A stretch of DNA of 48,365 bases, taken from contig CAKASQ030000020.1 in NCBI GenBank assembly GCA_916988195.3, positions 1 through 48,365 on the forward strand, written 5' to 3'. Of the stretch, positions 39,992 to 48,258 are shown one piece after another. The translations under genes were made by a program, and so were the position numbers. The notes beneath the pieces were generated by a model, which was not told the DNA's origin, ran no database searches, and saw only the letters and a list, made by a program, of their open reading frames with translations. The stretch is from Oscillospiraceae bacterium (GTDB lineage Bacteria > Bacillota > Clostridia > Oscillospirales > Oscillospiraceae). Position 1 is the first letter of the stretch. Every line of letters starts with the position of its first letter.

Positions 39992-40017
39992 TGTTACAGC
40001 ACCTTCCTTTCAAACGC

Positions 40018-40023
40018 ATTATA
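40018..40023 (-). promoter_or_regulatory. -10 box of the S9 peptidase promoter
   Basis: TATAAT on the minus strand, 26 nt upstream of the start codon. The -35 element is not well defined; an AATACAATC box lies where a regulator could cover the promoter. Confidence 0.6.
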
Positions 40024-40237
40024 TCAGAGCGCGAGGGCTGTGATTGTATTTCATCTTTTGCAGCCGAAAACTGTCCCGGCTCGAGGCAGGCTGTTTTTCT
40101 GGGTGTTTTTCATCAGAAAACAGGAAAAGGAAATAACAGGAATTGCACGGAAGAAAAAAATACAATCCAAAGATATTTTATATGCTATACTATAAAAGTT
40201 CGCGGCTGCGAAAACTGTCAATATAGGAGGAAAGCAT

Positions 40238-40585
40238 ATGATTGAACGCTTTGGACAAGGATTGCGGTATCACGATGTGGTTTCATGGAACGGATTGCTG
40301 TTTTTATCCGGTCTGACGGACACAGATGCGGGCAACACCATGCGCCAGCAGGCGGAAGGTGTGCTGAAAAAGGCGGATGCAATGCTGCAAGCGCACGGTT
40401 CCGACCGGGATCATATCCTGCGCGCGGAGGTATTTGTCCGGGACCAGGCGGATGTTGCCACATTCAATGAGGTCTGGGATCAGTGGATCAATCGGGATAC
40501 GGCACCTGCGCGATATCTTGCGGTGAGTAAGCTTGGCCGGGAGCCGATTCTGGTCGAGGTTGTTCTGACAGCAGCAGTACGATAA
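40238..40585 (+). CDS. ridA: RidA-family enamine/imine deaminase
   Basis: 115 aa, normal length for the YjgF/YER057c/UK114 family. The signatures are SWNGLLFLSGLTDTDAGNTM and APARYLAVSKLGREPILVEV; the Arg in APAR and the Glu near the C-terminus form the substrate pocket. RidA proteins hydrolyse reactive 2-aminoacrylate-type imines produced by amino-acid catabolism. The ATG follows TAGGAGG. It has its own TATACT -10 box (40186-40191), and a terminator lies 45 nt after the stop. It fits a peptide-degradation locus. Confidence 0.92.
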   Translation: MIERFGQGLRYHDVVSWNGLLFLSGLTDTDAGNTMRQQAEGVLKKADAMLQAHGSDRDHILRAEVFVRDQADVATFNEVWDQWINRDTAPARYLAVSKLGREPILVEVVLTAAVR

Positions 40586-40630
40586 TTGCATTCCTTGAAA
40601 AAATAGAAAAAGTAAAAAATACAATCCTTG

Positions 40631-40662
40631 AATCTGCCTGTACGCGGTACAGGCAGATTTTT
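40631..40662 (+). terminator. Terminator of ridA
   Basis: A perfect AATCTGCCTGTAC/GTACAGGCAGATT stem with a 3-nt GCG loop and T5 on the plus strand. Confidence 0.9.
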
Positions 40663-40778
40663 GGTTATTAGAAACAAATATCGGAAAATATATTCGTGCA
40701 AAAGTGTCAAAAACGTGAACGATCTTGATGCACATTTAATACAATCCTGCTTTTTTTACTTTATTTATGCAAAGCGTA

Positions 40779-40818
40779 TTGACAGGAAACACAAAATTGT
40801 ATACAGTTTTGTATACAA
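40779..40818 (+). promoter_or_regulatory. Promoter and operator of gntR
   Basis: TTGACA (40779-40784) and TATACA (40800-40805) with a 15-nt spacer. The inverted repeat TTGTATAC (40797-40804) and GTATACAA (40811-40818) straddles the -10 box, so the regulator is likely to repress itself. Confidence 0.72.
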
Positions 40819-40856
40819 AATACGTGCTTGCAGCAGATAAAAGGTGGGAGGTTACC

Positions 40857-41513
40857 TTGAAGATCAGTGAAGAAATTGCCGAAACATTGCGCGATGAAAT
40901 CATCGCCGGTATCTATAAGCCGAAGCAGAGGCTGATTGAAGAGGAGCTTTCCGAAAAATTCTTTGTCAGCCGCACGCCGATTCGCGAAGCGCTGAAGCAG
41001 CTGGAGGCCGCGGGACTTGTTACCATCGAGCCGTACAAGGGAGCGTTTATTTCGGATGTCGATCTGGAGGAAATCCGAAATATTTATGAGCTGCGGTGCG
41101 TGCTGGAGGCCTTTGTTACTGCGCAGAGTGTAGAACATATCAATCCTGAAACGGTTGCGCAGCTCCGCGGCTGTCTGGAGCGGATGAATATGTGCATCGA
41201 TACCGGCGATACAGTCGGCTTTGCAGCGGAAAACACGAGCTTCCACGCGATTTTGTTTGAACGCTGTCCCAATAAAGTTGCGGTACAGTTCGTACAGAAG
41301 CTGCTTGATCGGACGGCGGCGTTCCGCGTGCTCTCGTGGCGGACGGTCAGCGGGATGAAAAAATCCATGGAGGGCCATCAGCGAATCTTTGAGGCGCTTG
41401 TTGCCGGAGATGCGGAAGCGGCGCAGAAGCATGCCGCGCAGCATATCCGGCTGTATATGAAAGAGGAACTGATACCTCTGACACAAAAGAAGGGAAGGGG
41501 CTCTGAAAAATGA
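40857..41513 (+). CDS. GntR/FadR family transcription regulator (FCD domain)
   Basis: 218 aa from TTG 40857, 5 nt after GGGAGG. The N-terminal winged helix (residues about 5-65) has GIYKPKQRLIEEELSEKFFV and SRTPIREALKQLEAAGLV, the GntR motif. The C-terminal all-helical FCD ligand domain (about 75-210) has RCVLEAFVTAQSVEHI and metal-ligand His in SFHAILFERC and EGHQRIFEAL. Such regulators bind carboxylate effectors. The next gene begins 4 nt before its stop (ATGA), so it controls the downstream transport/catabolic operon. Confidence 0.92.
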   Translation: MKISEEIAETLRDEIIAGIYKPKQRLIEEELSEKFFVSRTPIREALKQLEAAGLVTIEPYKGAFISDVDLEEIRNIYELRCVLEAFVTAQSVEHINPETVAQLRGCLERMNMCIDTGDTVGFAAENTSFHAILFERCPNKVAVQFVQKLLDRTAAFRVLSWRTVSGMKKSMEGHQRIFEALVAGDAEAAQKHAAQHIRLYMKEELIPLTQKKGRGSEK

Positions 41514-42018
41514 AATTTGGAAAGTATGTTCTCAGGCGAATTCTACAGATGATTCCCGTCATTCTGGCAATTATCTGCATTTGCTTCCTGCTGATTCATC
41601 TTGCACCCGGCGATCCGGCGACAATTCTTGCAGGCGAAACGGCGACAGATGAATACATTGCGGAACTGAAAGCACAGTTCGGTCTGGATCTTCCCCTTTG
41701 GCGGCAGCTGCTGATCTATATCAAAAACACGCTGCAAGGCAATCTTGGAAACTCCTTTACGAAGAATCTCCCGGTCAGCACAATGCTTGCCGAGAAGATG
41801 AAAGTAACGCTCGTTCTGGTGCTGCTGAGCGAGGTCATTGCGATTGTGGTCGGCACGCTGCTGGGCATGGTGGCCGCGAAGCATGAAAACAAAGTTCAAG
41901 ATCACATCATCTCCAACGCCTCGATGATCCTTTACTGCATGCCTACCTTCTGGCTCGGCATGATGCTGATTTTGATTTTTTCCATTGATCTCAAATGGTT
42001 TCCGACGTCCGGCATGGT
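41510..42018 (+). pseudogene. DppB-type dipeptide ABC permease, 3'-truncated
   Basis: Codons 1-169 match the first half of DppB/OppB permeases: RRILQMIPVILAIICICFLL, HLAPGDPATILAG, and LILIFSIDLKWFPTSGM at the point where the family continues with more membrane segments. After that Met the frame becomes unrelated (rich in Arg/Pro) and runs to a stop at 42196, because the sequence switches to the 3' part of a substrate-binding-protein gene in another frame. About half of the permease plus the dppC/D/F-like genes expected next are missing. Confidence 0.85.
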
Positions 42019-42024
42019 GAGCTT

Positions 42025-43077
42025 CAATACACGAACCCCGCGAACCAGAGCCCCATCGGCACCGGTCCGTTTAAGTTTGTGGAAGCCAAGCTCGGCAGCT
42101 ACTGCAAGCTCGAGGCCAACCCCGATTACTACGGCGACGGCCCGTATCTCGACGGCGTCATTTATAACTTCATTCCCGATGAGACCACGGCTATGACGGC
42201 CATGGAGGCCGGTGAGGCTGGCTGGATGACGGCGACGCCTTCCTTTGCCGAGTCGGATCGCCTTGCGTCTGTCGACGGAATGGTTGTTGAGACCCAGAAG
42301 ACCAACATTGTTCAGTGGACGCAGTTCAACATGAGTGAAGATGCCGCGCGTCCCTACATCAGCGATGTGCGTGTCCGTGAGGCCATCTGCTGGGCAATTG
42401 ATAACCAGAGCATCGCCGATATCCTGTATCTCGGCTACGTGAAGCCCAGCGACAACTGGTATACCTCCACTGTGGAATGGGCAGTCAACCGCGATGTTGT
42501 CTATCCCGGCTATGATGTGGACAAGGCAAATCAGATTCTGGATGATGCCGGCTACGAGCGGGGCGCGGATGGCTATCGCTTTGAGCTGACCTACCGCTGC
42601 TTCTCCACTTCGATTTTTGGCACGACAGATATCCCGACCCTCGTGGCGCAGAACCTTGATGCGATTGGCATTAAGCTGAACGTTGAAAAATACGAGTGGG
42701 CAGTTCGCGCAGAGTATCTGGACAACAATCTGGAATGGGATATGTGCTCGGCCGGCGGCTCCTGCGGCCCCGACCCCAGCTCGTTTGCGAATGTCTGGAA
42801 CACAAGCTCGTCCAACAAGAGCAGATACTACAATGATGAAGTGATGAATCTGTTTGACGAGGGTAGCAAGTACGCGACCCACGAGGAGCGCGCACCGTAT
42901 TACAAGGAAATTCAGAAGTACTTCTCTGAGGATATTCCCAGCTACAACTACATTGAGTATGCGTATGCCCGTCCTCACAGAGCAGATTACATCAACTTCT
43001 TCTGGATGCCCGACTGCGGCAACGCGGCCGATCACATGCTCAACACGGTTGAATGGACCGGCGGTGAGCTGAAGTAA
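42025..43077 (+). pseudogene. Dipeptide ABC substrate-binding protein, 5'-truncated
   Basis: About 350 codons of a family-5 extracellular solute-binding protein. QSPIGTGPFKFVEAKLGSYC, DEVMNLFDEGSKYATHEERA and the ending NAADHMLNTVEWTGG are conserved positions of the second lobe. The signal peptide and first ~180 residues are missing. The frame opens directly in the remainder of the permease gene (junction 42,017-42,025). It would not be secreted. Confidence 0.85.
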
Positions 43078-43151
43078 CAAAGCACCATACGCATGCATGT
43101 ACCGCGGGAGGCAGGTCCTCCCGCGGCTTGCAGGAAAAGGAGGTTCCAATC

Positions 43152-44360
43152 ATGCAGACCTATATCAATTTTGGACTGATAGACGTTGTCGGCAAGCGCT
43201 ATGTTGAAAACAGCTATATGACGGTTGAAAACGGTGTCATCCGGTCGGTCGGTTCGATGGCGTCTTTGACGCAGGAGCAGAAACAGGGCGCGGTAGATCT
43301 TTCCGGAAAGACGGTTATGCCCGGCATGTTCAATTGCCACATTCATGCGCTTTCATCACCGATCGCCGCTCCCGAGTCCTTGAACTGGGAAACGTCCGGC
43401 ATGTTTGCGCTGCGCGGTCTGCGGCATTTACAGCAGCAATTGCAGTCCGGCGTGACGTTTGTACGGGATATGAACGGACGCAAGCTCGCGGAAGTTGATT
43501 TGAAAAATGCACTGAATCAGGGACTGTTTGTCGGCCCGAATTATTATATTGCCCGGCAGTGCCTGTGCATGACCGGCGGACATGGCTGCAATACCGGCCG
43601 TGAGTGCGACGGAGCCGTCGATTGCAAAAAGGCCGCGCGCGAGCAGATCAAGGGCGGCGCGGATTTCGTGAAAATCATGGCAACTGGAGGCGTCAACTCT
43701 GACACCCGCCCGGAGTTCTCTCAGTTGGATCTGGAAGAAATGACCGCGGCAATTAACGAGGCGCACCGCGCGGGCAAAAAGACGGCCACGCATGCGCACG
43801 GGAAGGCCGGCATCAAAACTGCGGTTCTGGCCGGCATTGACAGCGTGGAGCATGGCAGCTACATCGATGACGAGTGCATTGATCTGATGCTCGAACGCGG
43901 CACAGCGCTCTGCCCGACGCTTGCTACGCACTATTTCACCTGCAAGTTTGGCGTGGAGGCAGGAATCGCGCCGTGGAAGGTCGAAAAAGGACAGCGCGCA
44001 GCAGAGGCGCAGCATATCGGGCTTGAAAAGGCATGGAAAGCCGGAATTCCGGTTACCATCGGCACAGACGCCGGTACGCCGTATAACCCGCATTGGGGCA
44101 CGTTTATGGAGTTTGTGCTCTTTGTCGAGGATATGGGATTTGACCCAATGGAAACGCTTGTGGCCGGTACCATCCGTTCGGCAAAGGTGTGCGGCGTAGA
44201 CGATTGGACGGGCAGCATCACACCCGGCAAGCATGCGGATTTTATTGTTCTGGGAGAAAATCCTGTCAAGAATATCCGCACGTTGGGACATGTGGAACAG
44301 GTTTATAAAGACGGGATGCTGGTCTCCCTGCCTCCGATTGATCAGAGCTGCACGGACTGA
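43152..44360 (+). CDS. Amidohydrolase (imidazolonepropionase-like, Xaa-Pro/M38 type)
   Basis: 402 aa. Metal-site motifs of the amidohydrolase superfamily: H-x-H in FNCHIHAL (about 57), Lys in VKIMATGGVNSD (about 177), His in TATHAHGKAG and SVEHGSYID, and Asp in TIGTDAGTPYN. The lysine is the position of the carbamylated bridging residue. These enzymes cleave amide bonds of cyclic or N-blocked dipeptides. The ATG 43152 follows GGAGG. It lies 74 nt after the substrate-binding-protein remnant and looks intact; a hairpin follows. Confidence 0.92.
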   Translation: MQTYINFGLIDVVGKRYVENSYMTVENGVIRSVGSMASLTQEQKQGAVDLSGKTVMPGMFNCHIHALSSPIAAPESLNWETSGMFALRGLRHLQQQLQSGVTFVRDMNGRKLAEVDLKNALNQGLFVGPNYYIARQCLCMTGGHGCNTGRECDGAVDCKKAAREQIKGGADFVKIMATGGVNSDTRPEFSQLDLEEMTAAINEAHRAGKKTATHAHGKAGIKTAVLAGIDSVEHGSYIDDECIDLMLERGTALCPTLATHYFTCKFGVEAGIAPWKVEKGQRAAEAQHIGLEKAWKAGIPVTIGTDAGTPYNPHWGTFMEFVLFVEDMGFDPMETLVAGTIRSAKVCGVDDWTGSITPGKHADFIVLGENPVKNIRTLGHVEQVYKDGMLVSLPPIDQSCTD

Positions 44361-44412
44361 ACGTGCGTTTAAAGCGGCGTTCCCGGAACAACGAATGACA
44401 ATTCAGAAAAGC

Positions 44413-44449
44413 AACAGCCCAGACTGCATGCAAGGCAGTCTGGGCTGTT
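44413..44449 (+). terminator. Terminator-like hairpin lacking its T tract
   Basis: AACAGCCCAGACTGC pairs with GCAGTCTGGGCTGTT (15 bp). The usual T run is replaced by CGCGCTCC, which marks the probable breakpoint into the truncated transketolase segment. Confidence 0.65.
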
Positions 44450-44507
44450 CGCGCTCCAAGGCGATCGACCTCACGGGGCTTGCAGGAAGCGATTATGTCG
44501 TCTATAA

Positions 44508-44750
44508 TTCGGCTGGAACGTTGTGGAGATCAATGGAAACGACATGAATGAGGTCGTCGACGCGTTTGACAATCTGCCCGCGTCTGGCAGCAACGTTCCG
44601 ACGATGATCGTCGCCAACACGGTCAAGGGCGCGAGGATTTCGTTTATGGAAAAGCAAATCAAGTGGCATTGCGGCAGCTTGAACGAGAGGGATCTCCAGA
44701 CGGCGCTGGACGATCTGAAGGCTGCCTATGAGCGGGAAAAGGAGGCGTAA
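44508..44750 (+). pseudogene. Transketolase subunit A, 3' fragment
   Basis: The last ~80 codons of a split transketolase N-terminal subunit: FGWNVVEINGNDMNEVVDAF, TMIVANTVKGARISFMEKQI, WHCGSLNERDLQTALDDLKA. The TPP-binding ~200 residues are missing, and an in-frame TAA lies just upstream of FGW. No ribosome site is present. The stop is 2 nt from the ATG of subunit B, as in an intact operon. Confidence 0.88.
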
Positions 44751-44752
44751 GC

Positions 44753-45700
44753 ATGGCTGAATCGTATACACTGGACGTTTATAACTCCGGCAGAACCGTC
44801 GTGGGCGACGCAATCACGGAGCTTGCGAAAAACGACGAAAGAATCTGGCTTCTGACACCGGACATCGGCTGGGGCTGCAATGACTTCAAAAAGGCGCATC
44901 CTGAGCGCTTCATAGACACCGGCATTGCCGAGCAGTGCGTGGTAGGTGTGGCTTCTGGCCTTGCGGTGGAAGGCAACATCCCGTTTATCATCGGCATGAT
45001 GCCGTTTATGAGTATGCGTTGCTTGGAGCAGGTGCGGACAGACTGCTGCTATCCGAATCTTCCGGTGCGGATCATTGCGAACTACTCCGGTCTGACCGGA
45101 AATGCCGGATCGACGCATTACGCAATGGAGGATATGGCGCTGTTTTCGTCGCTGGTCAACATGACGGTCTGCGCTCCGGCCGACCCCAACCAGCTCAAAC
45201 AGATCATTTTCAGCAGCGTCAACGTTCCCGGGCCGATGGCTATCCGCATGGACCCGGGCAAGAACAATGCCGTCCTTTATCCGGCGGACGAGAAGTTTGA
45301 AATCGGCAAGGCACATCTGGCAAGAAGCGGCAAGGATATCACAATCATCGCCACCGGCGAAATGGTTCGCGAGGCCATTCAGGTCTCCTGTGCGTTGGAA
45401 AAAGAGGGCATCAGTGTGCGTGTCGTGGATATGTTCACGGTCAAGCCTATCGACAAAGAAGCGATTCTCAAGGCGGCGGAAGAGACAGGACGCATCATCA
45501 CATGGGAGGACCATCTGATGAACAACGGTCTGGCCAGCGCGGTCAGCGATGTGCTGACGGATAACTGCGCAGCACTCAAGTCATTCAAGCGCTTCGGTAT
45601 CCCGCAGGTATATCCCGGCTTCGGCGACGCGCAGGAGCTGTATCACAAGTACGGCTACGACGCGGAAGCAGTCACGAATTACATCCGGAGTTTGTTTTAA
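44753..45700 (+). CDS. Transketolase subunit B (C-terminal half)
   Basis: 315 aa, the usual length. TPP/pyrimidine-binding domain with RFIDTGIAEQCVVGVASGLA and MPFMSMRCLEQVRTDCCY, STHYAMEDMALFSSLVNMTV, and a C-terminal transketolase domain (VRVVDMFTVKPIDKEAILKA, RIITWEDHLMNNGLASAV). It pairs with subunit A for C2-unit transfer between sugars (or a DXS-like reaction). Because subunit A is truncated, a functional enzyme would need another A subunit elsewhere. The AGGAG ribosome site is within the subunit A end. Confidence 0.92.
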   Translation: MAESYTLDVYNSGRTVVGDAITELAKNDERIWLLTPDIGWGCNDFKKAHPERFIDTGIAEQCVVGVASGLAVEGNIPFIIGMMPFMSMRCLEQVRTDCCYPNLPVRIIANYSGLTGNAGSTHYAMEDMALFSSLVNMTVCAPADPNQLKQIIFSSVNVPGPMAIRMDPGKNNAVLYPADEKFEIGKAHLARSGKDITIIATGEMVREAIQVSCALEKEGISVRVVDMFTVKPIDKEAILKAAEETGRIITWEDHLMNNGLASAVSDVLTDNCAALKSFKRFGIPQVYPGFGDAQELYHKYGYDAEAVTNYIRSLF

Positions 45701-45718
45701 TTCGGAAGGAGAAAAACA

Positions 45719-46879
45719 GTGAGCACTTCTTATTATTGGAATACATTCTGCCCGACGAAGTTCGGCACCGGCGCTTCGCAGTAGATCGGCGAAGACGCAA
45801 AGAAGCTTGGCTTTACGCGCGTGATGGTGTGCACAGAAAAGGCACTGATGGATTTCGGCATTGCCACGCAGGTGGTTGCGGCGCTGGAAAAAGCAGGTCT
45901 GACAGTGCTGGTCTATGATAAGTGCGTAGCGGATGCACCCAGTCGGATCTGCGACGAAGGCGTTGTGTTTGCAAGAGAAAATAAGGTCGACGGCATTGTC
46001 GCCGTCGGCGGCGGCAGCACCATCGACACTGGCAAGGCCATTGACCTTGTACTAAGTATGGGTGGCACAACGATTGCTGACTATTATCATGTCGCAGAAC
46101 CTGAACATAAGGTCAAAATCATTGCGATTCCAACGACTTCTGGCACTGGAAGCGAAAACACGCCATGTGCGGTGATCTGCGATGCTGTCACAGGCCGTAA
46201 AGAAATACCAATTTTCAGAGCCGACCTAGCGCTTGCTGATCCGGTTCTAACTTATACTGTTCCCGCCAAAGTAACGGCTGCAACGGGATTGGACGTTCTG
46301 GCGCACTGCGCGGAGGCGATCACGAACCGGAACTACAATGCTTATGCGAATATCGTCGCTAAGGAAGGCATCCGGCTGACGATGAAGTATCTGAAGACGG
46401 CGTGCGAGAAACCGAAGAACGTAGAAGCGCGGGAAAAGATGGCGCTGGCTGCAAATCTCGGCGGACAGGCAATTGCGGAAACGGGTTGCTCGATTGGCCA
46501 TAGCTTCAGCCAGACCTTCGGTGCGATGAACCACATTCCGCACGGCCTCGGCTGCGCGTGGGCGCTGCCTTCGTGCATGACTTATACAGCAAAGTACGGC
46601 CGCAGGGAAGATCTAGCGGAGACGGCGGACGCGATGGGCGTTGCATACAAAGATTCCGACGACGCGATGGTAATCGCAAAGGCGATCTCCGACGTTCTGG
46701 TCGCGTTCATGAAGGAGCTCGGCGTGGTGTCCATCAAGGATATGGGCTATACGCTGGAAGACTGTCTAAAGTCAGCTGATTTATTCCAGTATGATGCTGC
46801 ATTTGCAAATGCGCCCGGAAAACCTAGTGTCGAGGAAGCCAGAGAGTATATTAAAGATACTTACTTTATTTATCAGTGA
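45719..46879 (+). pseudogene. Iron-containing alcohol dehydrogenase with in-frame amber codon
   Basis: 387 codons including one TAG at 45782-45784 (codon 22). The frame before it (YYWNTFCPTKFGTGASQ) and after it (IGEDAKKLGFTRVMVCTEKA) is one continuous family-III dehydrogenase. NAD-binding VGGGSTIDTGKAIDL and iron ligands in TGLDVLAHCAEAITN and GHSFSQTFGAMNHIPHGLGC are intact. The start is GTG 45719 after AGGAG. A shorter ORF from 45821 exists but would lack the N-terminal strand. Either a nonsense mutation, a sequencing error or suppression. Confidence 0.85.
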
Positions 46880-46982
46880 GAAATAACAACCGAGAAGGTC
46901 TAAGATCTTGTGGGTAAAAATGTGCTGAAAGACACAGCTTTTGCTCCGGCACGGCGCAGGTTCTGCTCCGCTATAGACAAAG

Positions 46983-47021
46983 ACTACGCGGCCGGCAGCT
47001 TGTCGGCCGCGTAGTTTCATA
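46983..47021 (+). terminator. Terminator after the alcohol dehydrogenase
   Basis: ACTACGCGGCCG and CGGCCGCGTAGT (12 bp) around a 9-nt loop, followed by TTTCATATTTT. It overlaps the end of the convergent 47017-47847 gene. Confidence 0.8.
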
Positions 47022-47847
47022 TTTTCGAGTCGCGGAGCCACTGCTGGAATTCCTCCAGCGAGATGATTTCGCGGTCGCATTTCTTCTTTTCTTCTCTGGC
47101 CTTTTCACTCCATGCGTAGAACTGCTCGTCGGTGATGCGGCCAGCCTTGATCCACGCGAAGCGCTTTTTGTACTCCTTGCGGTACGCCTTGAAAATCGGA
47201 TCGTCGGTCTGCTTTTTTGTCCACTGACGGAATGCGCCGATCTCGCGGCAGCGCTGCTCGCCGTACTTCACGGGGCGCTCGCAATACTCTGCGCTCACAC
47301 GGCCGTTCTGCGGGAACCAGCGGCCGCAGTTCTTGCAGCGGCGCACGGTCACGCCGCGCTCAACGCAGCTCCGCAGCGAATAGTCGATCATATCCCGCAC
47401 GGCGGACGAGTACAAAACAGGCGCGCAGCGGCCCGGTTCGACCGGTTCAAAGCTCAGCGGGATTGGCTCAAATCGGAACAGCTCCGGATCTCTCGGCTGG
47501 TCGTGATGATAGTTTTTCGCCGCCTGTTTCTGCGGTTCACGCCCGGCGGAATCCACGTCCAGCACACATTCCAAAAACTTCTCAACCTGCTTCCTTGTCT
47601 CTGAAAACTGCTTTACAGACTCCTTTAGATCCAAAGAAATTGCCTGAATTTCCGCTTGATCGAAGCCATTTGCGGAAATGCAGCCGTAGCTGCGCGTGTA
47701 TAAAAGACGGAAATAAATGTGCTTCTCAGCCAGCGCGCCGAGCTCCACCATTGCGGCTGTATATGCTTCACGGTCACGGGTTTCGACAAAGCGTTCCCAA
47801 TTCACGCTGATGCGTTCGAGCATCGGCGTGATTTCTTTTTCGTCCAA
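47017..47847 (-). CDS. DUF6076-like protein with zinc-binding motif
   Basis: 276 aa from TTG 47847 (an ATG at codon 9, 47823, is the alternative; neither has a clear ribosome site). The first ~150 residues are helical. Then RCKNCGRWFPQNGRVSAEYC and KYGEQRCREIGAFRQW give a treble-clef-like C-x2-C-x15-C-x10-C site. The C-terminus is basic and helical. The composition and motif match DUF6076 proteins often found near mobile elements in Clostridia; this name is from memory and moderately sure. A leader terminator lies upstream. Confidence 0.68.
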   Translation of the reverse strand: MDEKEITPMLERISVNWERFVETRDREAYTAAMVELGALAEKHIYFRLLYTRSYGCISANGFDQAEIQAISLDLKESVKQFSETRKQVEKFLECVLDVDSAGREPQKQAAKNYHHDQPRDPELFRFEPIPLSFEPVEPGRCAPVLYSSAVRDMIDYSLRSCVERGVTVRRCKNCGRWFPQNGRVSAEYCERPVKYGEQRCREIGAFRQWTKKQTDDPIFKAYRKEYKKRFAWIKAGRITDEQFYAWSEKAREEKKKCDREIISLEEFQQWLRDSKI

Positions 47848-47949
47848 TTTCTGAAATATCAGACGACTTCCTGCCGTAGAAATACATCTTTGTATACCAC
47901 ATGGTTGTCACCTTAATAATGGCTGATGATGTAGCAACACAAATCAGCC

Positions 47950-47984
47950 AAAAAGCCGTCCGGCTGCTGCAACAGTCGGACGGC
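47950..47984 (-). terminator. Terminator upstream of the DUF6076-like gene
   Basis: On the minus strand GCCGTCCG, a 14-nt loop and CGGACGGC are followed by T5. It lies about 100 nt before the gene start. Confidence 0.78.
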
Positions 47985-48243
47985 GCGCCGCGTTTCGGAA
48001 AACACGGACTGCAACTGTGTTTAGTTCAGGGTGTATCTGAAAGCCGCCAACGCGCCAGACAGCAGGTCTTTTCGCGCTGAGCTACGTCATTTTTCCTTGA
48101 AATACGAAAAGTATTCCTGCGGGAAAATGTCTTGCCCAGCACGAAAATCCCTCGCCGCTGGACACGTCGTCGGCTTCCAAATGCACCCTGACAGAGAGAC
48201 CTCCGAAACGCAAGTTTTTTCTCTGAAATTTCTAAAATCTGAT
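47985..48243. other. Non-coding interval before the HTH gene
   Basis: About 260 nt without a supported gene. It contains the end of the GGCGCGCC-flanked terminator region and an AT-rich stretch (TTTTTTCTCTGAAATTTCTA) before the ribosome site of the next gene. No repeat was found. Confidence 0.4.
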
Positions 48244-48258
48244 GGAGGTAAAAAGACT

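Larger units (their letters stand above)
40042..40747. repeat. Four copies of an AATACAATC(C) box around ridA
   Basis: Copies at 40042-40050 (reverse), 40159-40168, 40618-40627 and 40738-40747. They lie upstream of the peptidase, over the ridA -35 region, after ridA and upstream of gntR. They contain the ATACAA half-site of the gntR operator at 40797-40818. Confidence 0.65.

Noticed and set aside
41932-43149. A 405-codon minus-strand frame across the substrate-binding-protein remnant
   Set aside because: Antisense to a clear family-5 binding-protein sequence.
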